Part shown: positions 49,911 to 58,567 of the stretch, in pieces
How positions within the stretch are numbered: the stretch's first letter is position 1
Layout of the letters: the number at the start of each line of letters is the position of its first letter
Assembly (NCBI RefSeq): GCF_000739085.1
Contig: NZ_CP009110.1
Location: 6,324,001 to 6,388,000, forward strand
Source of the DNA: Amycolatopsis methanolica 239
Lineage (GTDB): Bacteria > Actinomycetota > Actinomycetes > Mycobacteriales > Pseudonocardiaceae
Length of the DNA: 64,000 nt
Reading direction: 5' to 3'
Position numbers and translations under genes: made by a program
Notes under the pieces: model-generated
The model's input: only the letters and a program-made list of their open reading frames with translations
Database searches by the model: none
What the model was told of the DNA's origin: nothing

Positions 49911-51076
49911 GCGCCGACTTCTACGGCTACGAGGACCTGCTGTCCGAAGAGGAGCGCAAGACGCTGCTCAGGGCCCGCGACTTCATGCGGACCGAGGTCA
50001 AGCCGATCGTCAACGAGTACTGGGCGCGCGGCGAGTTCCCGCGCGAGCTGATCGGCAAGTTCCGCGAGTTGGGCCTGGCCGGCATGGCCTACGAGGGCTA
50101 CGGCTCCCCGCTACCGCGCGGCAGCCACCTGCTGACCGGGATGCTCGCCGCGGAGTACTCGCGCGTCGACCCGTCCGTGGCGACCTTCTTCGGCGTCCAC
50201 AACGGACTGGCGATGTACAGCGTGTACGCGGGCGGGGACCAGGAGCAGCGCGACCGCTGGCTGCCGGCCATGGCCGCGATGGACAAGATCGGCGCGTTCG
50301 CGATGACCGAACCGCTCGGCGGGTCCGACGTGGCGGGCGGCATGCGCACCACGGCGAAGCGCGAGGGCGACACCTGGGTGCTCAACGGCGCCAAGCGGTG
50401 GATCGGCAACGCCACCTTCGCCGACCTGGTCGTCGTGTGGGCGCGGGACGTCGACGACAACCGCGTCAAGGGGTTCGTCGTGGAGACCCCGGCGGCGGGC
50501 TTCGTCCCGGTCAAGATCGAGAACAAGGTGGCGTTCCGGATCGTCGAGAACGCCGAGATCACCCTGAGCGACGTGCGGGTGCCGGAGGCGAACCGGCTGC
50601 AGAACATCCGCTCGTTCCGGGACGTCGCCGAGATCCTGCGCGCCACTCGTGGCGGCGTCGCCTGGCAGGCGCTGGGCGCCATGATCGGCGCCTACGAGGC
50701 GGCGCTCGCCTACGCCAAGGAGCGCAAGCAGTTCGGCAAGCCGATCGCCGGCTTCCAACTCGTCCAGGACCTGCTGGTCAAGAGCCTGGGCAACATCACC
50801 GCGTCGTGGGGCATGCTGGTCCAGCTGGCCCGCCTGCAGGACGCGGGGATCTTCCGCGACGAGCAGTCCTCGCTGGCGAAGGCGTTCGTCACCTCGCGCA
50901 TGCGCGAGGTGGTGGCCTGGTGCCGTGAACTGCTCGGCGGCAACGGGATCGTCCTGGACTACGACGTGGCACGGTTCTTCGCCGACGCGGAGGCCATCTA
51001 CTCCTTCGAGGGCACCCGCGAGATGAACACCCTGATCGTCGGCAAGGCCGTGACTGGCGAGAGCGCGTTCGTGTAA
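49907..51076 (+). CDS. Acyl-CoA dehydrogenase (glutaryl-CoA dehydrogenase-like)
   Basis: A 389-residue FAD enzyme; ATG 49907 overlaps the previous stop. FAD/substrate motifs AMTEPLGGSDVAGG (near 129-142) and WIGNATFADL are present. The catalytic base is Glu368 in YSFEGTREMN, as in the glutaryl-CoA and isovaleryl-CoA branch. It would introduce a 2,3 double bond into a CoA ester. It ends the operon; a hairpin that also carries the next gene's ribosome site follows. Confidence 0.92.
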   Translation: MSADFYGYEDLLSEEERKTLLRARDFMRTEVKPIVNEYWARGEFPRELIGKFRELGLAGMAYEGYGSPLPRGSHLLTGMLAAEYSRVDPSVATFFGVHNGLAMYSVYAGGDQEQRDRWLPAMAAMDKIGAFAMTEPLGGSDVAGGMRTTAKREGDTWVLNGAKRWIGNATFADLVVVWARDVDDNRVKGFVVETPAAGFVPVKIENKVAFRIVENAEITLSDVRVPEANRLQNIRSFRDVAEILRATRGGVAWQALGAMIGAYEAALAYAKERKQFGKPIAGFQLVQDLLVKSLGNITASWGMLVQLARLQDAGIFRDEQSSLAKAFVTSRMREVVAWCRELLGGNGIVLDYDVARFFADAEAIYSFEGTREMNTLIVGKAVTGESAFV

Positions 51077-51115
51077 CCGATCTTGCATCACAGATCAATA
51101 ACTCTCAGCAACGAA

Positions 51116-51160
51116 ATCCCCCTTTCAGGCGAAGAGAAGTCGTACGCCTGGAAGGGGGAT
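51116..51160 (+). promoter_or_regulatory. RBS-sequestering 16-bp hairpin before the LGFP protein gene
   Basis: ATCCCCCTTTCAGGCG (51116-51131) pairs with 51145-51160 over 16 positions with one G-U-type mismatch and a 13-base loop. The right arm contains GGAAGGGGGAT, the ribosome-binding site of the ATG at 51163. The upstream operon transcript would therefore fold so as to hide the site, or be terminated here; a transcript starting inside the loop would leave it free. Confidence 0.65.
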
Positions 51161-51162
51161 AC

Positions 51163-53976
51163 ATGCACTCTCGGTGGTTAGCCAGACGCTTACTCGCGTT
51201 CATCGGGACTGGACTGATCACGTTGGGCCTGGTCACAGCGATCTCGGCCCCGCAGGCCGCCGCCGCGCCACCGCCCGGTTTCGTGCTGCTCGACCAGCCG
51301 ACCGGTCAAAACGCCTACGACCTCACCGACTTCGCGTACCTGCCCGACGGCAGCTACCTGAGCACCGGCAAGAGCGGCAAGCTCAACTGGACCTCCGCCG
51401 ACGGCGCGACCACGCGGACGCTGCGCAGCCTGAGCGTGCGCAACCAGGGTGACCTGGGTCTCGTCAGTGTGGCCGTGGCGCCCGACTACGCCACCTCGAA
51501 AGCGATCTACCTGATCCGCTCGGTGCCCGGCAGCACGTCGTTCACGCTGCGGCTGGCGAAGTGGACGGTCACCGGCTCGCCCGACCCGACCGGCATCACC
51601 GGCGAGCAGACGCTGATCGACATGCCCGGCGGCTCCGATGTGCACGGTATGACCGGTCTAATCGCGGCCGACGACGGCACGCTGTGGGTCTCCATCGGCG
51701 ACAACTCCGACTACACGCGCGTCGACGAGAACGCGCTGAAGACCCTGGACGTCAACGCCCTCAACGGCAAGGTCCTGCACATCAACGCCAACGGCAGCGG
51801 TGTGCCGACCAACCCGTACTACGACGCGGCCAACCCCACGGCGACCCACAGCAAGGTGTTCGCGAGCGGCTTCCGCAGCCCCTTCCGGTTCACGCTCGAC
51901 CCCAGCAGCGGCCAGCCCGTCGTCGGTGACGTCGGCTGGAACGAGTGGGAGGAGCTCGACCTGGTGCAGCCGGGCCGTAACTACGCCTGGCCGTGCTGGG
52001 AGGGCAACCACCGCACCCCCGGCTACGCCGACCTGCCCGGCTGCGCGTCGGTGACCAACAGCGCGCCGCTGTGGGAGTACCACCACGGCGACGCCTCCAA
52101 CCAGGGCAACAGCATCACCGCCGGCCTCGTCTACACCGGATCCAGCTACCCGGCCGAGTACCAGGGCGCGTTCTTCTTCGGCGACTACGTCGGCAAGAAG
52201 CTGTGGACCGCGCGCTGGAACACCGCGGGCACCCTCACCCAGGCGCCGCAGGACCCGCCGCTGGCCACCGACATCGGCGGTCCGGTGAAGTTCGCCGCGG
52301 CCCCCAACGGCGACGTCGTCTACGCCGACATCTACACGGGCAAGCTGCGCCGCCTGAGCTACGTCACCGGCAACACGACCCCGGTGGCGAAGGCGACCAC
52401 CACCAGCGACCCGGCGACCCGCACCGTCACGTTCGACGCGTCCGAGTCGACCGACTACGACGGTGACACGCTCACCTACACGTGGGACTTCGGCGACGGC
52501 ACCACCGGCACCGGCGTGACCACCACGCACGCCTACAGCTCCGACGGCCCGTTCACCGCGACGCTGACCGTGCGCGACCCGCTCAACAAGGCCGGGACCA
52601 CGTCCTTCACCGTCGCGCCCGCCAACCACACGCCGGTGATCACGCTGACCGAGCCGTCCGCGCAGGACTTCGCGATAGGCGAGCCGGTTTCGCTGGCCGC
52701 GACCGCGACCGACACCGAGGACGGCGACCTGCAGGTCAACTGGACCTCCATCGTGCTGCACTGCCCGGAGGAGGAGACCTGCCACTCGCACCCCGGCGTG
52801 GGCGCCAGCGGCTCGACCTTCAGCGTCCCGTTCACCGACCACCCGGACTCCCGGATGGTCCTGACGGCGACGACCACCGACAGCGCGGGCGTGTCCACCA
52901 GCACCAGCTACACGGCCTGGCCGCGCCAGCACCGGCTGACGCTGAAGTCGAACGTGCCCGCGTCGCTGCAGATCCCGTCCGAAGGCAACGTGAACACCGC
53001 GCTGGTGACCGAGGGCGTCACGCTCGACGTGGTGGCCGCGGAAACCGCCTCCGACGGCGCGTCCAAGTTCGCCGCGTGGGAGGACGGGTCGACCAGCCGG
53101 ACGCGGACGCTGACGGTCACCTCGGACCTGACGCTGACCGCGACCTACGCGACGGCGATCGACCAGCGCTACAACAGCGACGCCGCCGTGCGCACACTGC
53201 TCGGCGCCCCGACCGCGCCTGAGGTTCAGGACGGCAACGTCAACTACCGGGCGTACCAGAACGGCCGGATGTACTGGTCGGCGCAGACCGGCGTGCACGA
53301 GGTGCACGGCGCGATCCTCGGCAAGTACCTGGAGCTGGGTGGCCACACCCGCTTCGGCGCGCCGACGACCGATGAGCTGACCACGCCGGACGGGGTGGGC
53401 AGGTACAACCACTACATCGGCACGCCCGGCTCGCTGACGGCGTCGATCTACTTCTCGCCGAACACCGGCACGCACGCCATCTGGGGTGTGATCCGGGAGA
53501 AGTGGGCGGAGAAGGGCTGGGAGGCCGGCCCGCTCGGCTACCCGACGACCGACGAGCTGGTGACGCCGGACGGCATCGGCCGGTACAACCACTTCAGCAA
53601 GGACGGCTCGATCTACTGGACGCCTGCCAACGGCGCCCACTCGATCTGGGGCCTGATCCGGCAGGTGTGGCAGCAGACCGGCTGGGAAGCGGGCCCGATG
53701 GGCTACCCGGCCACGGACGAGCTGATCACGCCGGACGGCATCGGCCGGTACAACCACTTCGACAAGGGGGCGTCGATCTACTTTTCGCCGTCGACGGGCG
53801 CGCACGAGATCTACGGCGCGATCCGGGCGCGGTGGTCGGCGCTGGGCTGGGAGACGTCGTACCTCGGCTACCCGACCACGGGTGAGTTCGCCGCGGACGG
53901 CGGCAGGCGGAACAACTTCCAGCGTGGTTACATCCAGTGGTACCCGAACGGGACCGTGATCGACCGCCAATACTGA
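51163..53976 (+). CDS. Secreted PQQ-type sugar dehydrogenase-like beta-propeller with PKD and LGFP repeats
   Basis: A 937-residue exported protein. The signal peptide ends near residue 36 (ISAPQAAAA). Residues 40-400 form a glucose/sorbosone dehydrogenase-like propeller (LGLVSVAVAPDY, GSDVHGMTGLIAADDGTLWV, ASGFRSPFRFTLDP), normally calcium- and PQQ-dependent. A PKD domain follows (405-475, YTWDFGDGTTG), then one or two Ig-like domains (490-660), then five LGFP-type repeats to the end (GAPTAPE, GAPTTDE, GYPTTDE, GYPATDE, GYPTTGE), which attach proteins to the actinomycete envelope. It oxidises or binds an extracellular sugar or glycan; the natural acceptor is unknown. Confidence 0.87.
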   Translation: MHSRWLARRLLAFIGTGLITLGLVTAISAPQAAAAPPPGFVLLDQPTGQNAYDLTDFAYLPDGSYLSTGKSGKLNWTSADGATTRTLRSLSVRNQGDLGLVSVAVAPDYATSKAIYLIRSVPGSTSFTLRLAKWTVTGSPDPTGITGEQTLIDMPGGSDVHGMTGLIAADDGTLWVSIGDNSDYTRVDENALKTLDVNALNGKVLHINANGSGVPTNPYYDAANPTATHSKVFASGFRSPFRFTLDPSSGQPVVGDVGWNEWEELDLVQPGRNYAWPCWEGNHRTPGYADLPGCASVTNSAPLWEYHHGDASNQGNSITAGLVYTGSSYPAEYQGAFFFGDYVGKKLWTARWNTAGTLTQAPQDPPLATDIGGPVKFAAAPNGDVVYADIYTGKLRRLSYVTGNTTPVAKATTTSDPATRTVTFDASESTDYDGDTLTYTWDFGDGTTGTGVTTTHAYSSDGPFTATLTVRDPLNKAGTTSFTVAPANHTPVITLTEPSAQDFAIGEPVSLAATATDTEDGDLQVNWTSIVLHCPEEETCHSHPGVGASGSTFSVPFTDHPDSRMVLTATTTDSAGVSTSTSYTAWPRQHRLTLKSNVPASLQIPSEGNVNTALVTEGVTLDVVAAETASDGASKFAAWEDGSTSRTRTLTVTSDLTLTATYATAIDQRYNSDAAVRTLLGAPTAPEVQDGNVNYRAYQNGRMYWSAQTGVHEVHGAILGKYLELGGHTRFGAPTTDELTTPDGVGRYNHYIGTPGSLTASIYFSPNTGTHAIWGVIREKWAEKGWEAGPLGYPTTDELVTPDGIGRYNHFSKDGSIYWTPANGAHSIWGLIRQVWQQTGWEAGPMGYPATDELITPDGIGRYNHFDKGASIYFSPSTGAHEIYGAIRARWSALGWETSYLGYPTTGEFAADGGRRNNFQRGYIQWYPNGTVIDRQY

Positions 53977-53991
53977 GTTCCGGTGCGAAGG

Positions 53992-54027
53992 CCGCCCTCC
54001 CCGCCGCGTGCGGGGAGGGCGGTTTTT
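53992..54027 (+). terminator. Rho-independent terminator after LGFP protein gene
   Basis: A perfect 12-bp stem (CCGCCCTCCCCG) with a seven-base loop followed by TTTTT, the most canonical terminator in the window, between convergent genes. Confidence 0.9.
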
Positions 54028-54033
54028 CGTTGC

Positions 54034-54873
54034 TCAGTGGTAGAAGTGCAGGGTGTCGAGCAGGCGGTGGTCCGGTTTCGGGTCGCCGAGCTCGATCGCG
54101 ACCTCGGTGACCAGCGCCTGGGTGAGCGCCGTCAGCGCGGTCAGCGAGCGGCTGTACGAGACACCGCTGGTTTCCGCGAACAACGCCACCTCCGCGGATT
54201 CCACCAAGGGCGAGGCGGCGTTGTCCGTCAACGCCACCACCGGCAGCCCGGTTTCCTTGGCGTAGCCGGCGACGCGGACCGTGTCGGCGGCGTAGCGGCG
54301 CACCGAGAACACCAGCAGGACCTCGTCCTCGCACAGTTCCCTGAGTTCGTCGGGCAGCGAGCCGGCGCCGAGCCGGTGCACGGCGGGCAGGACCTCGCCC
54401 AGCCGCTGCGCCGCCAGGTCCGCCACCGGCCGGCACTCGCGCAAACCCATCACGTGCACCCGCGGCGCCCGCGCGAGCAGTTCCACGGCCCGCCGCCACG
54501 ACGGACGCTCCAGGTGGCTGAAAGTGCGCGAGAGGTTCGTCTGTTCCTGTTCCAGCACCGCGGAGAGCAGGCCACCCGGCTCCGGCTCGGCGGCGTGCTC
54601 GGTGCGCCGCGCGACCTGGGCCTGCTCGGCCACCCAGGTGCGGCACAGCTCCATGATGTCCGGATAACCGGGCAGCCCCAGGGAGTTCGCGAACCGCGTC
54701 ACCGATGACTCCCGGACCTCCAGCAACCGCGCGGCCTCCGAAATGCCGCGGTAGGCCGTGCCCTCCGGGTCGGCGAGCAGCAGGTGGGCGATGCGCAGCT
54801 GCCCCGAGGCCAGTTTCGGCAACCGGCTCCGGAGCAGCTCCGCCAGCTCCTGGTAGCTCCCGGGGGCCTTCAC
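54034..54873 (-). CDS. RpiR-family regulator (HTH plus SIS domain)
   Basis: A 279-residue regulator starting at GTG that overlaps the alcohol dehydrogenase stop as GTGA. The N-terminal HTH_6 domain covers residues 1-77 (ISEAARLLEVRESSVTRFAN), and the SIS sugar-phosphate-binding domain covers about 125-255 (VHVMGLRECRP, LLVFSVRRYAADTVRVAGYA). RpiR proteins sense sugar phosphates or related ligands. As the last gene of the leftward three-gene unit it probably controls the alcohol dehydrogenase and LLM oxidoreductase genes. Confidence 0.92.
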   Translation of the reverse strand: MKAPGSYQELAELLRSRLPKLASGQLRIAHLLLADPEGTAYRGISEAARLLEVRESSVTRFANSLGLPGYPDIMELCRTWVAEQAQVARRTEHAAEPEPGGLLSAVLEQEQTNLSRTFSHLERPSWRRAVELLARAPRVHVMGLRECRPVADLAAQRLGEVLPAVHRLGAGSLPDELRELCEDEVLLVFSVRRYAADTVRVAGYAKETGLPVVALTDNAASPLVESAEVALFAETSGVSYSRSLTALTALTQALVTEVAIELGDPKPDHRLLDTLHFYH

Positions 54874-55910
54874 ACGCGCATCTCCACGACCGTGACGCCG
54901 GCGCCGCCGACCGGGTCGTCCATCGCCATCAACGCTGCCGGTGCTTCGTCGAGCGTGATCCGGCGGCCGACCAGCGCGTCGAGGTCCATTGTGGATCGTT
55001 CGACCATCGCCAGCATCTCCGGGTACTCGTGGGCCTGGATGCCGTGGCTACCGAGGATCTCCAGTTCGTCGGCGATCACGCGGTGCATCGGGATCGGCGG
55101 GATCCCCTGTCTCGGCGGCATCAGCCCGACCTGGACGTGCCGTCCGCGGGGCCGCAGGCTCGCCACCGACGCCGCGCAGGTCTGCGGCAGGCCGACGCAG
55201 TCCAGGGAGACGTGCGCGCCGCCGCCAGTGATGTCACGGACGGCGGTGGCGGTGTCCCGGCTGCCGTCGACAGTGGCTTCCGCGCCGAGTTTCGCCGCCA
55301 GCGCAAGGGCTTCGGGTGAGAGGTCGATGGCAACGACCCGCGCGCCCGCGGTGACGGCGAGCATGACCGCCGAGATGCCCGCGCCGCCGCAGCCGTGCAC
55401 GGCGACCCACTGACCCGCGGTCGTCCGCCCCTGCCGCAGCACGGCGCGGAAGGCGGTGCCGAAACGGCAGCCGAGCGCCGCGGCCGTGCTGGATCCGAGG
55501 TTGTCGGGCAGCCGGACGAGGTTGACGTCGGCGTGGTCGAGGGCGACCAGCTCAGCGAACGATCCCCAGTGCGTGAACCCGGGCTGGGTCTGGTTCACGC
55601 AGATCTGCTGGTTGCCGGTGACGCACTGGTCGCACGCGCCGCAGGCGCACACGAACGGGACGGTGACGCGGTCACCGGGTGACCAGTGGCGCACCCGGTC
55701 GCCGGTCGCGACGATCCGGCCGGCGAGTTCGTGGCCGGGCACGTGCGGGATGGTGATGTCGCTGTCGTGGCCGCGCCAGCCGTGCCAGTCGCTGCGGCAC
55801 ACGCCGGTCGCCTCGACCGCGACGACCACCCCGTCCGGGGCCGGTGCCGGGTCGGGCACGTCGCGGACCTGCGGTGGGGCTCCGAACTCGGTGAAGACGA
55901 CTGCGCGCAC
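54870..55910 (-). CDS. Zinc-dependent medium-chain alcohol dehydrogenase
   Basis: A 346-residue MDR-family enzyme starting at GTG. Catalytic zinc ligands are Cys38 (GVCRSDWHGW) and His60-Glu61 (PGHE); structural zinc cysteines are 90, 93, 96 and 104. The NAD loop reads VHGCGGAGISAVM instead of GxGxxG with a leading hydrophobic strand. The enzyme would oxidise a secondary alcohol or polyol. It is coupled to the RpiR regulator gene downstream, so polyol or sugar-alcohol use is a reasonable guess (inference). Confidence 0.92.
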   Translation of the reverse strand: MRAVVFTEFGAPPQVRDVPDPAPAPDGVVVAVEATGVCRSDWHGWRGHDSDITIPHVPGHELAGRIVATGDRVRHWSPGDRVTVPFVCACGACDQCVTGNQQICVNQTQPGFTHWGSFAELVALDHADVNLVRLPDNLGSSTAAALGCRFGTAFRAVLRQGRTTAGQWVAVHGCGGAGISAVMLAVTAGARVVAIDLSPEALALAAKLGAEATVDGSRDTATAVRDITGGGAHVSLDCVGLPQTCAASVASLRPRGRHVQVGLMPPRQGIPPIPMHRVIADELEILGSHGIQAHEYPEMLAMVERSTMDLDALVGRRITLDEAPAALMAMDDPVGGAGVTVVEMRV

Positions 55911-55929
55911 CCCGACACCCTACGTGGCG

Positions 55930-56742
55930 TCAGCGGCCCTTGAGCAGCTCCACGATCGGGGCGAATCGGTCGGCGTAGCCGGAGTTGATGGTGACGTAGG
56001 AGATGCCCAGCTCCTCGCGACGGCGCAGGAGCGTGTCGGCGGCCTGCTGCGTGGTGCTGGGCAGGACGCTGACGGAGTCGTGGGCAACCAGGTCGGCGAT
56101 CGTGGTGCCGATGTAGCGCTCCAGCCACGGCGCGGGTTCGTCGCCGACGGCGAGCAGGTTCATGGCGAGTTCGACGTCCCGGCCGTGCGCGGCGTCCTGG
56201 ACGACGCGGACCAGTTCCCGTGCTTCGGTTTCGGTGGTGCGGGGCTGCCAGGCCATGGTGGCGATGTCGGCTTCCCGCCCGGCGAGGGCGAGCATCTTCG
56301 GGCCGCCTGCGGCGAGGAGGAGTTTGGGCCGGACCTCCTGCTCGTTGAGGTGCCGCACGGTTTCGGCGATGTGCGCCACCCGCTCCTTCGGTGTGCCGAA
56401 CTCGCGGCCGAGCTGCCGGAGGGTGCTCTCCGCGCCAGGGCGGCCGGTGCCGAGGCCGAGTTCGAACCGGCCGCCAGTGAGCCGGTGCAGGCTCTCCGCC
56501 TGCCAGGCCAGCAGCCGCCGGTCGCGGAACCCGTCGACGGCGACGAAGGTGCCGACGTGCAGCTCCGTGGTGACGGCCGCGGCGGCGGACAGGGTGGTGA
56601 AGGGGTCCAGACCGCCGAGCGGGTCGGGCGAGAGGAGGATGTCGAAGCCCTGGACCTCGGTGCGGCGGGCGAGGGTTGTCCAGTCGGTGAGGTGGGTGAT
56701 CTGGCCGGCCACGAGGCCGAAGCGGAAGGGTTTGTCAGTCAT
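55930..56742 (-). CDS. LLM-class F420-dependent oxidoreductase-like protein
   Basis: A 270-residue TIM-barrel oxidoreductase of the luciferase-like superfamily. The F420/FMN segments RFELGLGTGRPGAEST (near 93) and RPKLLLAAGGPKML (near 138) are characteristic of actinobacterial F420-dependent members. It starts at ATG and is the first gene of the leftward unit, ending 19 bases before the alcohol dehydrogenase start. The electron donor is probably F420H2; the substrate is unknown. Confidence 0.87.
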   Translation of the reverse strand: MTDKPFRFGLVAGQITHLTDWTTLARRTEVQGFDILLSPDPLGGLDPFTTLSAAAAVTTELHVGTFVAVDGFRDRRLLAWQAESLHRLTGGRFELGLGTGRPGAESTLRQLGREFGTPKERVAHIAETVRHLNEQEVRPKLLLAAGGPKMLALAGREADIATMAWQPRTTETEARELVRVVQDAAHGRDVELAMNLLAVGDEPAPWLERYIGTTIADLVAHDSVSVLPSTTQQAADTLLRRREELGISYVTINSGYADRFAPIVELLKGR

Positions 56743-56822
56743 GCGGTCGATGGTGACCGCGTCGGGCTCGTCACCGCGTCCGCTCGTCGGCGGCTTCGCC
56801 GCCTACGTCGGGAGGCGCACCG

Positions 56823-57509
56823 TCAGAAGACGGCGACGCTCAGCGCCTGCGCGATTTCCTTGCCGAGCGCGTGGGTCGCCGCTTGGGCGCCCGATCCGAC
56901 CTTCACCACGAGCGAGCCGCCGAACGGTTGCCGCTCCACCACTTCGATCCGCTCGCCGAGGGCGATGGCGTGGTCGGCGAGGTAGCGCAGCATGTCCGGG
57001 TCGGTGTCCCACACGCGCACGATCTGCCCGACCGCGCCCGGCTCCATCTCGTCGAGCAGGCGGGTCGGCACCTCCTCGACGCTGCCGTCGGCGGCCGGGA
57101 TGGGGTCGCCGTGCGGGTCGCGGACCGGGTTGCCGAGCTTGGCCGCGATGCGTTCGATGAGCCGGTCGGAGACAGCGTGTTCGAGCGCGTCGGCCTCGCC
57201 GTGGACCTCGTCCCAGGTGTAGCCGAGTTCCTGCACCAGGTAGGTCTCGATGAGGCGGTGGCGCCGCAGGACGCCCCGCGCGAGGCGGCGGCCTTCCGGG
57301 GTCAGCTCGATGCCGCGGTAGGGGACGTGCTCGACGAGGCCCTGCTGGGCGAGTTTGGTGACCATGCCGGACGCCGACGAGGGACTCACCTCGAGGCGGC
57401 CGGCGAGGGTCGTGTTGGTGACGGCCTCACCGCGCTCGACCAGGCCGTAGATGACCCGGATGTAGTCCTCGATCGACGAGGAGGACGAGCGGTGCGGACT
57501 GTCAGGCAT
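56823..57509 (-). CDS. DtxR/IdeR-family metal-dependent repressor
   Basis: A 228-residue repressor with the winged-helix domain at 10-75 (TNTTLAGRLEVSPSSASGMV), the metal-binding and dimer domain at 75-145 (HRLIETYLVQELGYTWDEVH, DALEHAVSDRLIERI) and a C-terminal SH3/FeoA-like domain. It would bind Fe(II) or Mn(II) and repress metal-uptake genes. Iron (IdeR) versus manganese (MntR) specificity cannot be decided by eye. A DtxR-type box lies 32 bp upstream, overlapping the 3' end of the neighbouring acetyltransferase gene. Confidence 0.92.
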   Translation of the reverse strand: MPDSPHRSSSSSIEDYIRVIYGLVERGEAVTNTTLAGRLEVSPSSASGMVTKLAQQGLVEHVPYRGIELTPEGRRLARGVLRRHRLIETYLVQELGYTWDEVHGEADALEHAVSDRLIERIAAKLGNPVRDPHGDPIPAADGSVEEVPTRLLDEMEPGAVGQIVRVWDTDPDMLRYLADHAIALGERIEVVERQPFGGSLVVKVGSGAQAATHALGKEIAQALSVAVF

Positions 57510-57540
57510 GCTAATAACTCTACGTGCGGCCCCCGGCGAG

Positions 57541-57558
57541 AGTCAGCCTTGCCTAACT
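57541..57558. promoter_or_regulatory. DtxR-type box upstream of the repressor gene
   Basis: AGTTAGGCAAGGCTGACT (minus strand) matches much of the DtxR/IdeR box TTAGGTTAGCCTAACCTAA and sits 32 bp before the ATG, consistent with autoregulation. The match is incomplete. Confidence 0.4.
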
Positions 57559-58005
57559 CCCCGGGGACCAACGGTAGCGGACCCAGCCGGGCACCGGCTG
57601 CGCGCCGAGCTGGGCGTAGAAGGCCGCGGCGCGCTCGTTGCCCTCCTGCATGTCCCACTCGACGCGCCCATCGGTGCGCGACCGCAGCGCGGCGAGCAGT
57701 TCGTTGCCCAGCCCGTGGCGGCGGTATTCGGGGCGGACGTACAGGTCGTCCAGCCAGATCCCCGGGCGCCCCTCCCAGGTGGAGAAGTTCCAGGAGCAGA
57801 AGGCCATCCCCGCGACTGTGTTGGAGCCGGGCGGTTCCGCGATGAGGACCCACGCCTTGGGCTCCGGACCGAACAGGTGCTTGGTCATCTCGGCGCGGTC
57901 GAGGGTGAGCGTGTCGTTGCCCTCGTAGCGGGCGTGCTCCTCGATGAGCGCGCAGATCTCGTCGGCGTCCCTGACCTCGGCTTCTCGTACCGGCATGTGA
58001 CTCAT
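57553..58005 (-). CDS. GNAT-family N-acetyltransferase
   Basis: About 150 residues. ATG 58005 is assumed; ATG 57996 three codons later is equally possible, and neither has a strong ribosome site. The acetyl-CoA motif A is clear (YVRPEYRRHGLGNELLAAL), preceded by GRPGIWLDDL and followed by the motif B segment RAAAFYAQLGAQPVPGW. The enzyme acetylates an amine on a small molecule or protein; the substrate is unknown. Its end overlaps the DtxR-type box. Confidence 0.85.
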   Translation of the reverse strand: MSHMPVREAEVRDADEICALIEEHARYEGNDTLTLDRAEMTKHLFGPEPKAWVLIAEPPGSNTVAGMAFCSWNFSTWEGRPGIWLDDLYVRPEYRRHGLGNELLAALRSRTDGRVEWDMQEGNERAAAFYAQLGAQPVPGWVRYRWSPGS

Positions 58006-58099
58006 GCTATGCGGCGATTTCGACCAACCGGACGCCGTGGGTGACCCGGTCGCGCTAACCTCTCCTTGAACCGCGTTCCGCACAGGGGGTAGGGAACAG

Positions 58100-58558
58100 A
58101 TGACCGAGGGCAACGGGGGCAGGCAGGCCCAGGCCGAGATCCAGTCGGCGATCAGCAGCACGCGGGGGCCGGCCCAGATCGACTCCATGGTGGGCGCCGG
58201 GCTCAGCTTCGTGGGAGGGGCGGGGTACAGCTTCGACCCGGACCAGATCGCGGCGCTGATCCCCAAGTGGAAGGAACTGATCGAGGGGCTGGACGACGAC
58301 TTCCAGAAGTTGCAGCTCGCCTGGGGCGCGGTCACCGCCCCGTCGCCTGATCAACCCGCCGTCAGGAATGCCGCGATCACGCAGAGTTCGATCGAAGCAG
58401 CCATGACTCACAACCGGCAGTTGGTCTCCTACGCGGGCAAGTGGCTCGATGCACTGAAAAAGGCCAACGGCACATACGTGGAGCAAGAACAACACACCGG
58501 CGCGGGCCTGTATGTTGATGACGACCAGGACACGAGCGGTCACGGACTGTATTCCTAG
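58100..58558 (+). CDS. Type VII secretion-associated protein, first gene of module
   Basis: A 152-residue protein with GGGGGTAGGGA before the ATG. Residues 45-115 are predicted to be helical (IAALIPKWKELIEGLDDDFQ, QSSIEAAMTHNRQLVSYAGK), like a WXG100/PPE-helper fold, but with no exact WXG. The first 40 residues are Gly/Ser-rich. The last 25 are acidic with a Tyr near the end (VDDDQDTSGHGLYS), which resembles the YxxxD/E-style export ends. The context (lipoprotein, PPE-like protein, EspG) supports an ESX-related role. I do not recognise a named family. Confidence 0.72.
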   Translation: MTEGNGGRQAQAEIQSAISSTRGPAQIDSMVGAGLSFVGGAGYSFDPDQIAALIPKWKELIEGLDDDFQKLQLAWGAVTAPSPDQPAVRNAAITQSSIEAAMTHNRQLVSYAGKWLDALKKANGTYVEQEQHTGAGLYVDDDQDTSGHGLYS

Positions 58559-58567
58559 GGGTGTGAC

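Noticed and set aside
51658-53970. A 770-codon leftward open frame opposite the LGFP protein
   Set aside because: The forward frame has a signal peptide, domain motifs and five repeats; the reverse frame is a GC-rich shadow.
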